From contig NBAZ01000043.1 of NCBI GenBank assembly GCA_002794735.1, positions 1-64,000 of the forward strand: a stretch of 64,000 bases of DNA. Reading direction: 5' to 3'. How positions within the stretch are numbered: position 1 is the stretch's first letter; every line of letters starts with the position of its first letter. Source of the stretch: Pyrrhoderma lamaoense (Eukaryota; Basidiomycota; Agaricomycetes; Hymenochaetales; Hymenochaetaceae). The notes beneath the pieces were generated by a model, which saw nothing but the letters and a program-made list of their open reading frames with translations, was not told where the DNA came from and did no database searches. The position numbers and the translations under genes were made by a program. Below are positions 38,101 through 50,600 of this stretch, one piece after another.

Positions 38101-40213
38101 TCCCCCTGATGAGAGAGAATTCTATCTTCGCCAGACACTACGCTACACAGGTGCAATCACTGACTTGTGTCGAGTATATTGGCGACAAGCCCCAAATGGC
38201 ATGTACCAGGCAAGTAAATGTTGGCAGTCGGGTCAATTCAATTTCATACTCGCCTGATGGTGAACGAATTGTATCGGGATCAGAAGCGGGTGTGATTGAG
38301 GTATGGGATGTGGTGAGTGGCAGACGACTCCTCGATCCACTTGAAGGACATTCGGACAGAGTCACGAGTGTCGCGTATTCTGGGGACGGGAAGTATATTG
38401 CATCAGGTTCTGGGGATAACACAGTCCAGGTACGGAACGCGCTCACTGGAGAGCGCGTACTTGGCCCATTCATCGGACATTCAGAGGTGATCAATACTGT
38501 CGCGTTCTCTAGAGATGGAAAGCATATAGCATCGGGGTCTGATGACCGGACTGTTAGGTTGTGGGATGTTGAGAGTGGTACACTAGTCGAAGAGCCGTTG
38601 AAAAGACATTCGGATTCCGTGGAAATCCTCGTGTTTTCACCTGATGGACACCACCTTGCGACAGGATCTCGGGATACGACTATCATTGTCTGGGACGCGT
38701 ATGCCAGAAATATGATATCCAATCCATTCAAGGGCCATTCAGGCCCAGTCGATTCCCTATCTTTTTCTCCAAACAGCGACAAAATTGCATCGGGGTCGAG
38801 AGATTGCACTATTCGTATGTGGGAGGTGTTGAGGGGCGCAATCTTGCGTACATTTTCTGGAGATGGCATGGGTTGGGTATACTCAGTTGCATATTCCGGG
38901 GATGGCAAGCATATTTTGTCGGGATCTCGAGATAACATAGTAAGAATGTGGAACGCAGAAGACAGTGATTCTCCTCCGATAAGATTCGAGGGCCACACTG
39001 ATTGGATCAGGTCTGTCTCATTCGCACTTGATTGTAAGCACTTTGCCTCGGGGTCAGACGATGGTACGATTAGAATCTGGGACCTTAAAGGAAGAGTAAC
39101 GGATCCAGAGTTCAGGGGACAAACAGGTGCAGTAAGAGCAATTGCGATTTCCCCCAAAACAGGAAAGTTTCTTGTGTCCGGCTCCGAAGACCATACAGTG
39201 TGTGTGTGGAATACGGAGAACGGAGATTTAATCAAAGGACCTTTAAAAGGACATTCTTCTTGGGTAATGTCGGTTGCCTTTTCAACCAATGAAATCCGCT
39301 TCGCTTCGGGATCAGCCGACAAGTCAATACGAATATGGAGTATGATCAACGATAAATTTGTCATTTGTAATGGTCACACTGACTGGGTTCGCTCTGTCGC
39401 TTTTTCTCCTGATGGTAAGCATCTGGCTTCAGGTTCAGATGACAATTCAACACGAGTGTGGAATGTACATTCTGGGTCAATGGAGGATCAACTTATTATC
39501 AAGCAATCAAGCTCTGTCACCTCAGTTTGTTATTCTCCCGACGGAAAGAAGATTGTCTCCGGATCAAAGGACAATACCATCCGTATTTGGGATGATTCCA
39601 ATGCAAATCTACTCTCCACTTTTGAAGGCCATTCTAGTTGGATTCGCAATGTCGCTTACTCCCACGATGGACTATATGTTGTCTCTGGATCTGAGGACAG
39701 TACAATACGGGTCTGGGAAAATAGAACTAGCCATTTAGTGTATGACCCGATAACAGGACACACGGGTAGTGTGAACTCAGTCTGCTTTTCTTATGATGGA
39801 AGTTGGATAATCTCCGGCTCTGCTGACAAAACTATCTGCATATGGAACGCATCGACTGGCAGTCTCTTCTTTCAAGCTCGTGTTTCAGCATCCGTCAACT
39901 CTGTCTCTGCTTTCCCTTCATCTGACGGTAAATATATCAAATTTACGTCAAGCTCCTATGATGGAACGATTCACGTTTGGTCAGTATCTATAGAGGAAGA
40001 AAGAAAAAAATGGCGCCTGGAAGATGATGGATGGCTGACTGGAAACAACGACAAGTTACTCATGTGGATTCCCCAGACCTTCGTAAATCAATAGTAAACG
40101 GTCCATGCATTCACACACTAAATACACGCTTCCAAACAAAATTGCGTCTCTCAGCCAATCTGGGTGACAAATGGACTGTTTGCTTTCCTTGTCCTGAGGC
40201 ACCCGCCTCATAA
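35134..40213 (+). pseudogene. NLR copy G, C2-NACHT-WD40, NACHT exon broken
   Basis: The start is MSSYYTLQG. The C2 domain is open, with the variant second half KEIGHVTCTVKELL shared with copy C. Helical exons (about 35586-36222) and coiled coil (about 36282-36410) are open. NACHT exon 8 (36464-37946) is 1483 nt, four short of the intact 1487. It breaks near 36675, just after P-loop GHAGAGKST (Ala in place of Thr), and again around 37029-37095, where the segment after SRPEEDIA is scrambled. It is open again from RDDGRIRVEPEWPWDD. Exon 9 starts at 37995 and is open through fourteen WD40 units. It then loses a C in the WIPPDLR motif near 40075, so this frame stops at 40094. The remaining tail, to FPCPEAPAS at 40213, lies in the next frame. 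The sister copy is C. Confidence 0.85.
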
Positions 40214-40880
40214 TACGCTTTTTAAGCTTACAAAATTATTGCATCACTATGATATCCATATTCTACTATTATAGTTAACGTTATCTAACTTACCCTTTTG
40301 TGCTTGTGTCATATCAATGTTAGTCCAGATCTAAATCATAAAGGCACTAGTCTGATACACCGAGTGCAACCTATGAGTGTAAGAAAATTCCGCATAAGAT
40401 CTATAACGAGATCGGCTCTGAAGCTGCCAGGCATCAAATGATCAGTAACTCCAATGCTCTATCATAATCTACTATTATAGCACTCTCAGATCTCATTCTC
40501 TAGAAGTATCAGTATTTTTATCAAGTACAAAACAAGAATGAATATTATTCAGTATACTATAAATCCGACTATAAGGCCATTATTGCTGCCAATATCTTTA
40601 CTATTCAGATTCTCGATATCTGAGTTTACATGCAGAAGGTTCAGTGTATCTGATAGTAGCTTTACATTTTGGTAGCGCATGTATACTTAAAAGTGCATGA
40701 CAATGAGATCCGTAGATATAATGTTAACTTGAACTGAGTTCAGACACTGAGTAAAAGAACTTTGATATATGGTTTGCAAGGCTTGCAAGTGCAACTAGTA
40801 GCTAGTAAACTGCTTAAAAAGAGATTAAAAGCTGTATTACCGAGTGCTAGATAGTTCAAGTGTGATAGATGATCTACTCG
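40214..40880. other. Intergenic between copies G and H, no feature recognised
   Basis: AT-rich spacer. From about 40730 onward it resembles the region before copy G (tttgatatatggtttgcaag..tgcaactagta), so the upstream flank was part of the duplicated unit. Confidence 0.45.
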
Positions 40881-41024
40881 TAGGTAGTAAGCCTGGTAGA
40901 AGCACATTCCATGTGCATTAATTATCTGAGAACTTGCAGACCGCTCTATTCTGTTTCTATTTGATCAAAATCACCGTGCTCGCACACTTTCTATTTTTAC
41001 TATTTGTCAACTTTGATCCCATCA

Positions 41025-41034
41025 GCCTTGAGGC
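41025..41034. promoter_or_regulatory. Palindrome GCCTTGAGGC upstream of copy H
   Basis: This exact palindrome lies 74 bp before the copy H start. It is preceded at 40985-41019 by the CTATTTTTACTATTTGTCAA block and a GATCAAAATCACCGTGCTC element shared with K. Confidence 0.5.
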
Positions 41035-41107
41035 ATCGCCCGTACTATGGAAGTGGGTCTTCTTACTACATCTCAACCCTCTGCCCATCACACCTCGAGT
41101 GCAAACT

Positions 41108-44100
41108 ATGCCATCATTTTTCACTTTTCGAGGTAAGTCAAAAGAGCCCAAATTAATGCTTCTTTGGCTGATTATCCCATGTGCTAGTATCGCGATCCGA
41201 CATAACTATTTCCGGGAAATTAAAAGCACCAAACCAATACGTTAAGATCTCGTACGGAGATGAGAGCTGTAGAACAAGCTCTGTAAATAGGCTACCACCA
41301 GAGTGGAACGAGACTTTACCAATGTATGCTACCCGATCATCTATTTAATTCAATTCTTGAAGATAAACATGACTTATTTTGAATAAGTGCATGCTCGGAC
41401 AATGAGAATAGGTTTACAGTCGAGCTAATGAGGGAGGGTTTGATAGATACCAGTATTGCAAGTAAAGAATGTTCGTTGAAAGAAATATTGAGGGAGAACG
41501 GGGAAGGTAAGAGAAATAATGTATCTCCTCTCACAAGTGATAATGGAGGCAAAGTAGATGTTCGCATTCCTCTACAATCGATGCTCAAACCACAACCTTC
41601 CATCTTCTTGTGCCTTCAACCATCCGATGAAACAAAGAACGCAGAGATAACTCTCATAAATCTTGCTCGTCTTCTACTGGATATTCATCCTTCTGAAAGT
41701 GATAACTTCGTGGAAAATGTCAACACAGTTTTCGAGACAGCAAAAGACATAATACAAAGCGATACATGTCGGTCACTAGAAGATATTGGTTATAAGATTA
41801 CCGCTTTTGTTGAGTTCGGTGACGGCATAGCAGATGTGAGCACCTAAAGTTAATTTCCCGTATATAATCTCATGCTGGTTGGATCATTTACAGGCAAGCC
41901 CGTATCTAAAGTTAGCGTGGTGTATATCGACGGCATTCCTAAAAGTAAGTTTTTAGAATAAACATAGTTTCTTCGAAAATCTTATCTCTTGTAGATCATC
42001 GCTACCCAACCCAGAACTGATAAGCGAGCCAAGGATCTCGTAAAGAATCTAGTGAACCTATTCTTGATCACCAAAGAGACTACCATCTTCGTTAACCCTT
42101 CCAACTCCCTTCGTTTAACCATCACTAGTATCCTCGAGTTTAGTAAGAAGTGCAGCATCCTCATACATGACTATGCGCCAAGGAGTTTTCTTAGTGAGTT
42201 ATAAAAAGTTCAGTGTATAGCTTACACTGCTCATTGGTGAATTATACTCCCTCAGTTCGTTCAGTGATGCAGAATAAGAAATCTGCAGTGGAGGATCTTG
42301 AATCTTCACTCACAGATCTGAAGAAAGAACTTGATTCAGCCTTCATTCGGCAGGACATCATCGAAACACGAATTGAGGCGCGGATGAGAATCAGCGAGAA
42401 TCTTAGAGAAAGTAAGTTGTGATTGCTAATTTAGTATCTATTCTTTACGTATATGTACGGTACAAACCTTCCCTCATAGAGCTCGAAAAGAAGCTTCAAC
42501 CGAAGCACGAGGGTAGAACAGACCGCCAAGTCTGTCTGGAAGGAACACGTATTGGGCTTTTGCAAGAAATAGGCGAATGGGTACGAGATGTAAATACACC
42601 CAATGTTTTCTTCATCCTTGGCTGTGCTGGAACAGGCAAGAGTACGATCGCTACTACAATCGCAGAAGAATTTCAAAGGAAGGGTCAGCTTGGTTCGCAT
42701 CAGTACTTTCTGAGAGATAAAAGCGATCCTGCATTTATCTTTCGCACTATTGCATTTGATTTAGCCAGTCGAAGCCAAGCAACTGCCGAAGCTATCAACG
42801 CTCAGCTTGATGCGAATGATATAACCTCTGCTACACCAGAGAGGGCTTTCGAAATCTTGCTATTCGACCCTATTCAAGCCATCTCAAAATCAAAAGAAGA
42901 TGATAACATTCTCATCGTCCTAGATGCTCTAGACGAATGCGGACATAGAGAGTTGCGGAGACCATATATCAGGATAATTAAGGAGAAACTCAAGAAGCTA
43001 CCTCCCAACTACCGCTTTCTTATCACTAGTAGGCCTGAGGAGGACATAACCACACCCAATGAGCTCGGTCGACTACGATTTCGTCACATGGATCTAGATC
43101 ACGAGTCAGACAACGCTAAGAGAGATGTCCTAAAGTACATCCAAGCCACACTTGGGGCATTAAGATCTGACGGAAGGATAAAAGTAGACCCGAGCTGGCC
43201 ATGGGACGAAAGTATAAGGTCCTTGGGCGATGCTGCAGGTGGTCTATTTATATGGGCCTCAACGGCTGTGCGACTTATTGAGAGTAAGAAACAAAATAAG
43301 GCGGGTGAACTAAAGCGGTTGGTGAATACAAGATCATTATCTCTTGACGATCTATATGCGACTGCACTCGAAAACTCTCTCGATTGGGACGATGCAACGA
43401 GAAGTGACTTCCAGGGAGTATTCTCAACGATTATCTTTGGTAAAGAGCAACTGTCAGCCACGTCTATTGATATGTTGATGGGCTTTGACGGCGGAACGAC
43501 TCAAAGTCTTCTTGAATGTTTACGTTCATTAGTCGCGTTCGAACTCAATCAACCAACTCGCTTGTATCATACCTCACTTTATGACTATCTGATTTCGGAA
43601 GGAGCACGTGGAAATGCATGGTCTATTAACGAGGAAAGGGAGAAGGCACGCATTTCAAAGCAATGCTTCGGGTTGATGGAGGGGCTTCGGTACAACATGT
43701 GTAAGCTAGAGACATCGTATCGACTGAATAAAGACATTCCTGGGCTTGAGAAGCGCCTAAAAGACAACATCTCTACGTCGCTGCTATATGCTTGCCGTCA
43801 CTGGGCTTCTCATCTGCGCGAGGCCTCTTATTCGGAGGATCTGTGCAAACAGGTTGAATCCTTTGCATATAACCGGTTACTGTTTTGGGTTGAGGTCCTT
43901 AGTCTCACAGGCTCGTTATATGCTTTTCTTTTGCAGTCTCTCGAGAGTGCCATCGCCTGGATAGGGGTTAGTCATTGTTTCTTTGTTTCTTACTTAAACT
44001 AAAGTCCATGCAGGGAAAACACGTACAATTATCCGAATTTCTTCAAGATGCCCATGACCAGCTCCTCCGATTCATCGAACCTATCCATCAAAGTAGCCCA

Positions 44101-46260
44101 CATTTGTATATGACATTCCTCCCACTAATGAAAGAGGACTCTATCATTGCCAAGCACTATGCTAAGCAGCCACAATCAATGACACGTGTTCAGTATGCTG
44201 GCAGCAAGCCTAGAATAGCATGCACCAAGCAAATTACTGTTGGTAGCAGCGTCAATTCTATTTCATACTCCCCTGATGGTAACCGGGTTGCATCAGGGTC
44301 ACGCGCGGGCACTGTCAGTGTATGGGATACAGTAAGTGGTAGACAGCTGCTCGGTCCACTTGAAGGACATCTGGATTTCGTCCGAAGTGTCGCGTACTCT
44401 GAGGATGGGAAATATATCGTATCGGGGTCTAATGATCACACAGTACGGATATGGAATGCATTCACTGGTGAGAGTATCCTTGGGCCACTTATAGGTCATT
44501 CAAATAAGGTCAATTCTGTCGCGATTTCTGGAGACGGGACGCTCATAGCATCGGGTTCTTATGATAAGACCGTTAGGTTGTGGAATGCTGAGTGTGGTGC
44601 ACCAGTCGGAGAACCATTGGCAGGGCATTCAAGCTGGGTGGAGAGTGTCGTGTTCTCACCCAATTGGAGCTACCTCGCTTCAGGATCAATGGATGGTACC
44701 ATTGCTGTCTGGGACGTACAAAACAAAGAGATGATCTCCGACTTATTCGAAGGTCAACCAGACCCAGTCTACTCCCTATCATTTTCTCCAGACAGCAGGC
44801 GAGTTACATCGGGGTCATGGTATGGCACTATTCGCGTTTGGGAAGTGTCGAGCAGCACGATATTGCACAAATTTTCTGGAGACGGTATGAGCATAGTGAG
44901 CTCGGTTGCGTATTCGGGTGATGGCAAACATATTTTGTCGGGATCCTATGATAAAATAGTAAGAATTTGGGATACAGAAGACAGTAATGCTCCTCCCAAA
45001 AGATTTGAGGGTCATGTGGCCTGGGTTGATTCTGTCTCATTCGCGCCGGACTGTAAGCACTTCGCCTCCGGGTCATTTGATGGGACGATCAGAATCTGGG
45101 ACATTGAAAAAGGCGTGACACCGTCAGAATCAGAGTCTGAAGCGCAATCAGGCGCAATCAGTGCGATTGCGATTTCACCAATAACTGGTATGTTTATCGT
45201 CTCTGGCTCCAATGATGGCACATTGTGTGTCTGGAATGTCGAGAGCGGAGAATTAATTAAAGGTCCCTTATTTGGACATTCGAATTCGGTATTGTCAGTT
45301 GCGTTTTCATCCAATGAAAACCACTTCGCTTCGGGATCACCAGACGGCTCAATACGAATATGGAATATGATCAACGATAACTTCGCCACGTATAACGGTC
45401 ACACCAGCTGGGTTCGCTCAGTTGCGTTTTCTCCTGATGGTTCTCACCTTGCCTCAGGCTCTGACGACAATTTAATCCGTATATGGAATGTCAGTGGTGT
45501 CCCATTAGCGGCTGAAAGAATCCTTAAACATACAAAGTTCGTACTTTCAGTTTGCTACTCTCCTGATGGAAAGAAGATTGTCTCCGGATCAGCTGATAAT
45601 ACTGTCTGTATCTGGAATGCCTCCAATGGTGATCTGCTTTCCACTTTTGAAGGTCATTCACATTCGGTCAGCTCTGTCGCTCACTCTTTTGATGGATTAT
45701 ACATCGTCTCTGGATCTCGTGATTGTACAATTCGAGTATGGAACGCTAAAACTAGCCAAGAAATGTATGGCCCAATATCAGGCCATGCAGACGGAGTTAA
45801 TTCACTATGCTTTTCTCTCGATGGAAAATGGATTATATCAGGATCTTCTGACAAAACTATTCGTGTATTCAATGCTTCAACTGGAAATCTTTTCTTTAAA
45901 TCTCGCGTTCCATCGAAAGTTTACTCCGTCTCTGCATTCCCTACTTCTGACGGAAAATATATTAATTTTGCCTCAGGCTCCGAAGATGGGACAATACATA
46001 TCTGGTGTGTAGATGTCGATTCCAAAGGAGAGGAATGGTGTCTTAAAGACGATGGATGGCTCACTGGAAATAGTGGTAACTTACTCATGTGGATTCCTTC
46101 AGATCTCCGTCCCACCCTCGTATATGGACCACGCACTCTGAATACACGTTTCTCAACAAGTTTGGACTCTTCAGTCTATCGCGGTGATCAATGGACTGCT
46201 TCGTTTCCCTCTCATCATATGCTCCACCTGATATTACAAAGAAAGCTATGTCCATTATGA
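41108..46260 (+). CDS. NLR copy H, intact C2-NACHT-WD40 receptor (1565 aa)
   Basis: Nine exons join in frame: 41108-41132, 41188-41323, 41388-41506, 41558-41835, 41894-41944, 41995-42193, 42256-42411, 42480-43966 and 44014-46260. The start is MPSFFTFRG with a strong GTAAGT donor. The C2-like domain has VKISYGDESCRTSSV and PPEWNETLPM. The helical region has NLARLLLDIHPS and KDLVKNLVNLFLITKET. The longer coiled coil (exon 7, 156 nt; LESSLTDLKKELDSAFIRQ) matches the F type. The NACHT has P-loop GCAGTGKST, Walker B VLDALDECG and RFLITSRPEED. Its first half is nearly identical to F, and its next stretch (ATPERAFEILLFDPIQAIS) to K, a mosaic. Fourteen WD40 units and the tail GWLTGNSGNLLMWIPSDLR follow. 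The stop is about 1.4 kb before copy I. Ligand and partner are unknown. Confidence 0.9.
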
Positions 46261-46560
46261 TGAAAACCGTGCTTATATGATTGAATAACTATATCTCATA
46301 ACATGCTACATCAGCACCACTGTGGTTCTGTAATATACTTTCAATACTAGACTTCTTTTGTTTGTTAACATACATATAGCCCGTGACTAAATCTCTATCC
46401 CTACCTCATTGTGGCCAAGGGAGGTAACCTTATTCTCTTTACTTTACATCTTTAAAACTCCTCTTTATCTAATTTGTTTGCGAAAGTAAATATGAGTTCA
46501 CAAGCGTTCTTGAGTCCAAATTGTCTGGAGCTTTGTAATATCATATCTTCTAAGCATGGT

Positions 46561-46695
46561 TTATTAGTAGTTATGCAAGCTGTAACTACGGTGCTTGTCT
46601 ATTACCACTTGATTGATGAGTTCCTTATGAATTTATGCACTAAAAGCACTATATGGCTAAGTTCTAGCCCTCCTGACACAATTACAACCACAAAA
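46561..46695 (+). repeat. 3' flank repeat of copy H (homologous to the flank of I)
   Basis: This stretch aligns with 53279-53411 downstream of copy I: both carry 'gttat-caa--tgtaactac', then 'cttat-aatttatgc'. Looser similarity runs through the whole 3' flank from the stop codons on. Short reading frames in both are not conserved enough to call genes. Confidence 0.55.
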
Positions 46696-46739
46696 AAATA
46701 AGAAAACAAAGTAGAACAAAGCCAGATATGCGAGAGTGT

Positions 46740-46869
46740 TGAAAACTAAACTTTTGGTCAGATTTTGACCTTGGTGTCGTATTTAGTGGCGAGGACGTGG
46801 GGTTTAGAGTCTGCCTACACCAGACACGATGCTCAGGCTAAGATTTGGGGGCTATAAAGCGAGATACTA
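46740..46869 (-). repeat. Family-1 LTR 3' end fragment, inverted
   Basis: It begins TGAAAACTAAACTTTTGG and matches the reverse complement of about 2060-2189 of the solo LTR, then stops abruptly after GCGAGATACTAG. Only about 130 bp remain. It is closer to the 1443-2189 copy than to the 33922-34651 copy. Confidence 0.7.
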
Positions 46870-47697
46870 GGTAATACACAGTTATGGAGACTTTGAGCAA
46901 CACCTATTAACCAATTAAAAGGGACTCCTGTTTCTTACTCTTTACTCAGTGGACTACTATACGTGACTGTCGATGGATAGCTGCTTGTCAACTAGGCTTA
47001 TAGATTTACTGATTTACTAATATTATAACTCCTACTAGTTCACCGTGCTGCACTGAATAGTCAATTTCTCTGTGTCCACTCTTATCTACTACTTTGTCCC
47101 CACTCTAAACAAAGTATGCCTTAGAAATGTCACCTCTAATCTCAAAACGATACCAGGCTATCTCAATGAGTTGACATCTATCGAAGAACCTGAGATGATG
47201 ATACAAGATACTATGTTTATTCATAGCTCCTATCTTAGGTTTATGTACTGAGGTTCTCTGTAAATACAGGAGAGGAGAGGCAATAGATGCCAGGTTCTTG
47301 AACATCAGCTTTTCTGATACCCGTCCAAATCATATCATCATCATGCATGCGAATTCTGACGCGCGACTAATTAGGTGAGACTTCCAGAAGCTTGATGTAA
47401 CTCGGTTTGTCAGGCATGCATGTCTCTCGTATCTAGAACTTCTGGTATCATCATGAGGCTCCCTACATTAGTTTCTCGAGATGGACACACGCATCAGATA
47501 TATCAGTCCTTCCTTGCAGGATTTTTGAATTGCTTTACTATTGACTTCTGTCCCACTATCATCAAGAATTGATATCAACGAACACATGGCTGCCACGAGG
47601 CGCTTCTTCGTAACAGCTTCATCTCCCACACATTTACTCCTCAATTTTTTCTATCCCCGTCCTCCTTACTCCTTAAGCCTTAGTTGATGCCTTGACC
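46870..47697. other. Intergenic before copy I, no feature recognised
   Basis: About 830 bp without an intact gene. A 66-codon minus-strand frame at 47305-47105 has some protein-like character, but I cannot assign it. The palindrome GCCTTGAGGC is absent ahead of copy I. Confidence 0.4.
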
Positions 47698-50600
47698 ATG
47701 CCTTCATTCTACACCCTTCGAGGTTCATTTATGAGTTTCATAGCTATCCTTGACCACCTACCTAACTATCCTCCCCCTTCTAGTTTCACGTTCCGACATA
47801 TCTTTACCCGCCAAAGCAAGAGCGTCAGATATATACGTCAAGATCACCTATGGCGATCAGAGCATCAGATCGAGATCGGTAAGCGATCTACCACCTACGT
47901 GGAATGAGACATTCCCAATGTTTGTCTAACAAATTGTTATACTATTGTCATTATTGAAACTGATTACACTTCATGTCTTAGCACGTGTTCGGACAACGGA
48001 ACCAGAATCGCGCTTGAGTTGATGAAGGAATCTTTTATCGGGGATAGGCGAATTGGATATGGAGAATGTGTACTGAAGGACCTGCTTACTGAGGACGAGA
48101 ACAGCGAAGGTGTGTTTCTAGTAGAATCTATACTCGTTCAAACACTGATAAACGAATAATAGATACCTCTATTACCCTACAATCAAAGTCTAGATCACAG
48201 CACTCCATCTTCTTACGCCTTCGATCATCTGACGAAACGAAGAATGCTGAGATAACTCTCGTCAATCTTGCTCGCACCCTCCTTGACGTTCAATTCGCTT
48301 ATCACGACGATCTTGCGGAGGACGTTAACATAATATTTGATACGGCAAAGCGCGTAGCAGAGAGTAATGCATGCCAATCGCTGGTGGAGCTGGGTTATAC
48401 TATCACTGCATTCGTCGATTTTGGAGGTAGCATAGCAGATGTGAGTAACCTTGAGGTTATTACTGTCCTTGGTTTTCATGTTGACTGAGTCGTTTATAGG
48501 CTAGCCCATATCTGAAAGTAGCGTGGTCCATAACAACAGCATTATTGAATGTGACTCCTTGTACAGCATCACATTTTTACTTTGATTTACTTAGTCCCTC
48601 CAGATTATCGCTACTCAGATCAATACCGATAAACGGATCAGGGATCTCTTGAAGAGTCTCATGGAGTTATTCTCAGTCATCAAAGACACTTCTGTTTTCA
48701 ACAATCCATCTGATTCTTTGCGATTAACTATCACCAATATTTTTGTATTTATCACTAGGTGTAGTGATCTCATACAAGACTATGCACGGAATAATTCCAT
48801 TTGTGAGTTACGCAATGGTGCATGTATAACTTACGTTGCTTATCTTTGAACTATATTGTTAGCTCGTACCTTCATGCAACAGAAGAAAGCTGCAGTAGAG
48901 GATCTTGGTGCTACACTCAGAGATTTGAAGGATGAACTCGAATCAGCGTTTATCCGACAGGACATTATTGAAGCTCGGGTTGAAGCACGGGTAGAAATTA
49001 GTGAGAAACTCAGAGAAAGTAAGTTTAAATTATTGGTTTAGCATCTATCTTTATGTACACGTACTGAACAAACCTTACTCGTAGAACTCGAAAAGAAATT
49101 TCAACCGAAGCATGACGGTAGAACAGACCGCCAGATCTGTCTGGAAGGAACACGTGCTGAGGTCTTGAAAGAGATAGAGGAGTGGATACAAGATACTAAT
49201 GCACCCAATGTCTTCTTCATCCTTGGACGTGTTGGAACTGGCAAGAGTACGATCGCTACCACAATTGCAGAAAATTACCAAAAAAAGGGCCAACTCGGTT
49301 CTCATCAGTACTTTCTGAGAGATAAAAGCGATCCTGCATTTATGTTCCGTACTATCGCGTTCGATTTAGCCAAACGATGCCAGAAAACTGCCGAGGCAAT
49401 CAATTCTCAGCTTGATGCGAATGATATAGCCTTTTCCACTCCAGGAAGAGCTTTTAAGATCTTGCTATACAATCCACTCCATGCGATAACAGAGGAAGGG
49501 AAGAAAAAGGACACCATTCTCATTGTCCTCGATGCCTTGGATGAGTGCGGAAGCAGGGGGGCGCGGGAGCCATATATCAGACTGATAAAGGAGGAATTAC
49601 AGACACTACCTCCCAATTACCGCTTTCTTGTCACTAGTCGACCGGAAGGAGACATTGCCTCGTCTGAAGAGCTCACGAGACTGAGAATACGTCACACACA
49701 CCTCGATCATGAGTCGAGAAATACCAAGGGTGATGTCCTTAAGTACATACAAACCAAACTTTGGGACTTGAAGGAAAGGGATTTGATAAAAATAGAACCG
49801 GAGTGGCCGTGGGACGATAGTATGAAGATTCTTGGCGAAGCCGCTAATGGGTTATTCATATGGGCAACAACTGCTGTGAGACTCATCGAAAACAATTATG
49901 TGGACATGGGAGGCGAACTTAAGCGTTTAGTTCGAACGAAATCATTATCTCTTGAAGAGCTATACGAGGACACTCTCAGCCGTTCACTGAACCAAAACGA
50001 GGCTATGATAACCGACTTCTCAAGAGTATTTTCGTTGATCATGTTTGGCAAAGAACAACTCTCGGAGACGGAGATTAATGATTTCCTAGGGCTTGGTTAT
50101 GGAAAGACATGGAGAATTCTCAACTCACTACGTTCATTAGTTGCATTTGAGCCTAACAAACCGGTCCGTTTGTACCACACTTCACTATACGACTACTTGG
50201 TCTCGAAAGGAGCGCGTGGAAAGGCATGGTTCATCGACGAAGAAGGGGAGAAGGCACACATTTCGCAGCGATGCTTCGAGCTAATGAAAGGACTTCGATT
50301 CAATATCTGTGATCTGGAGACGTCGTACAAGCTGAACAAGGACGTGCCTCGACTTGAGGAACGCGTCAAAGGCAAAATCACTGCTTCTTTACTATATGCC
50401 TGCCGCCATTGGGCTTCTCATCTGCGGGAGGTCCGTTACTCGGAGGATCTGTGCAAACAGCTCGAGTCTTTCGCATTAAACCGGTTACTGTATTGGGTTG
50501 AAGTCCTCAGCCTGACAGGCTCGTTGTACGATCTCCTTTTGCAATCTATCGAGTATGTCATCGCCTGGATAGGGGTAAGCGATTCTGGATCAAATCATGA

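Noticed and set aside
38138..39364. A 408-codon open frame antisense to the WD40 exon of copy G, and similar antisense frames over other WD40 and NACHT exons
   Set aside because: These are shadows of periodic WD40 codon use. They have no splice context, and the sense strand carries clear domain motifs throughout.
46474..46701. Reading frames downstream of H (46474) and I (53176) as small conserved genes
   Set aside because: The DNA is homologous, but the predicted peptides are not conserved in frame, so shared 3' flank from duplication explains it.
47105..47305. A minus-strand 66-codon frame that might be a retroelement pol fragment
   Set aside because: There is no diagnostic motif (no YxDD, DDE or zinc knuckle) and the frame is isolated. 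I cannot support a call.
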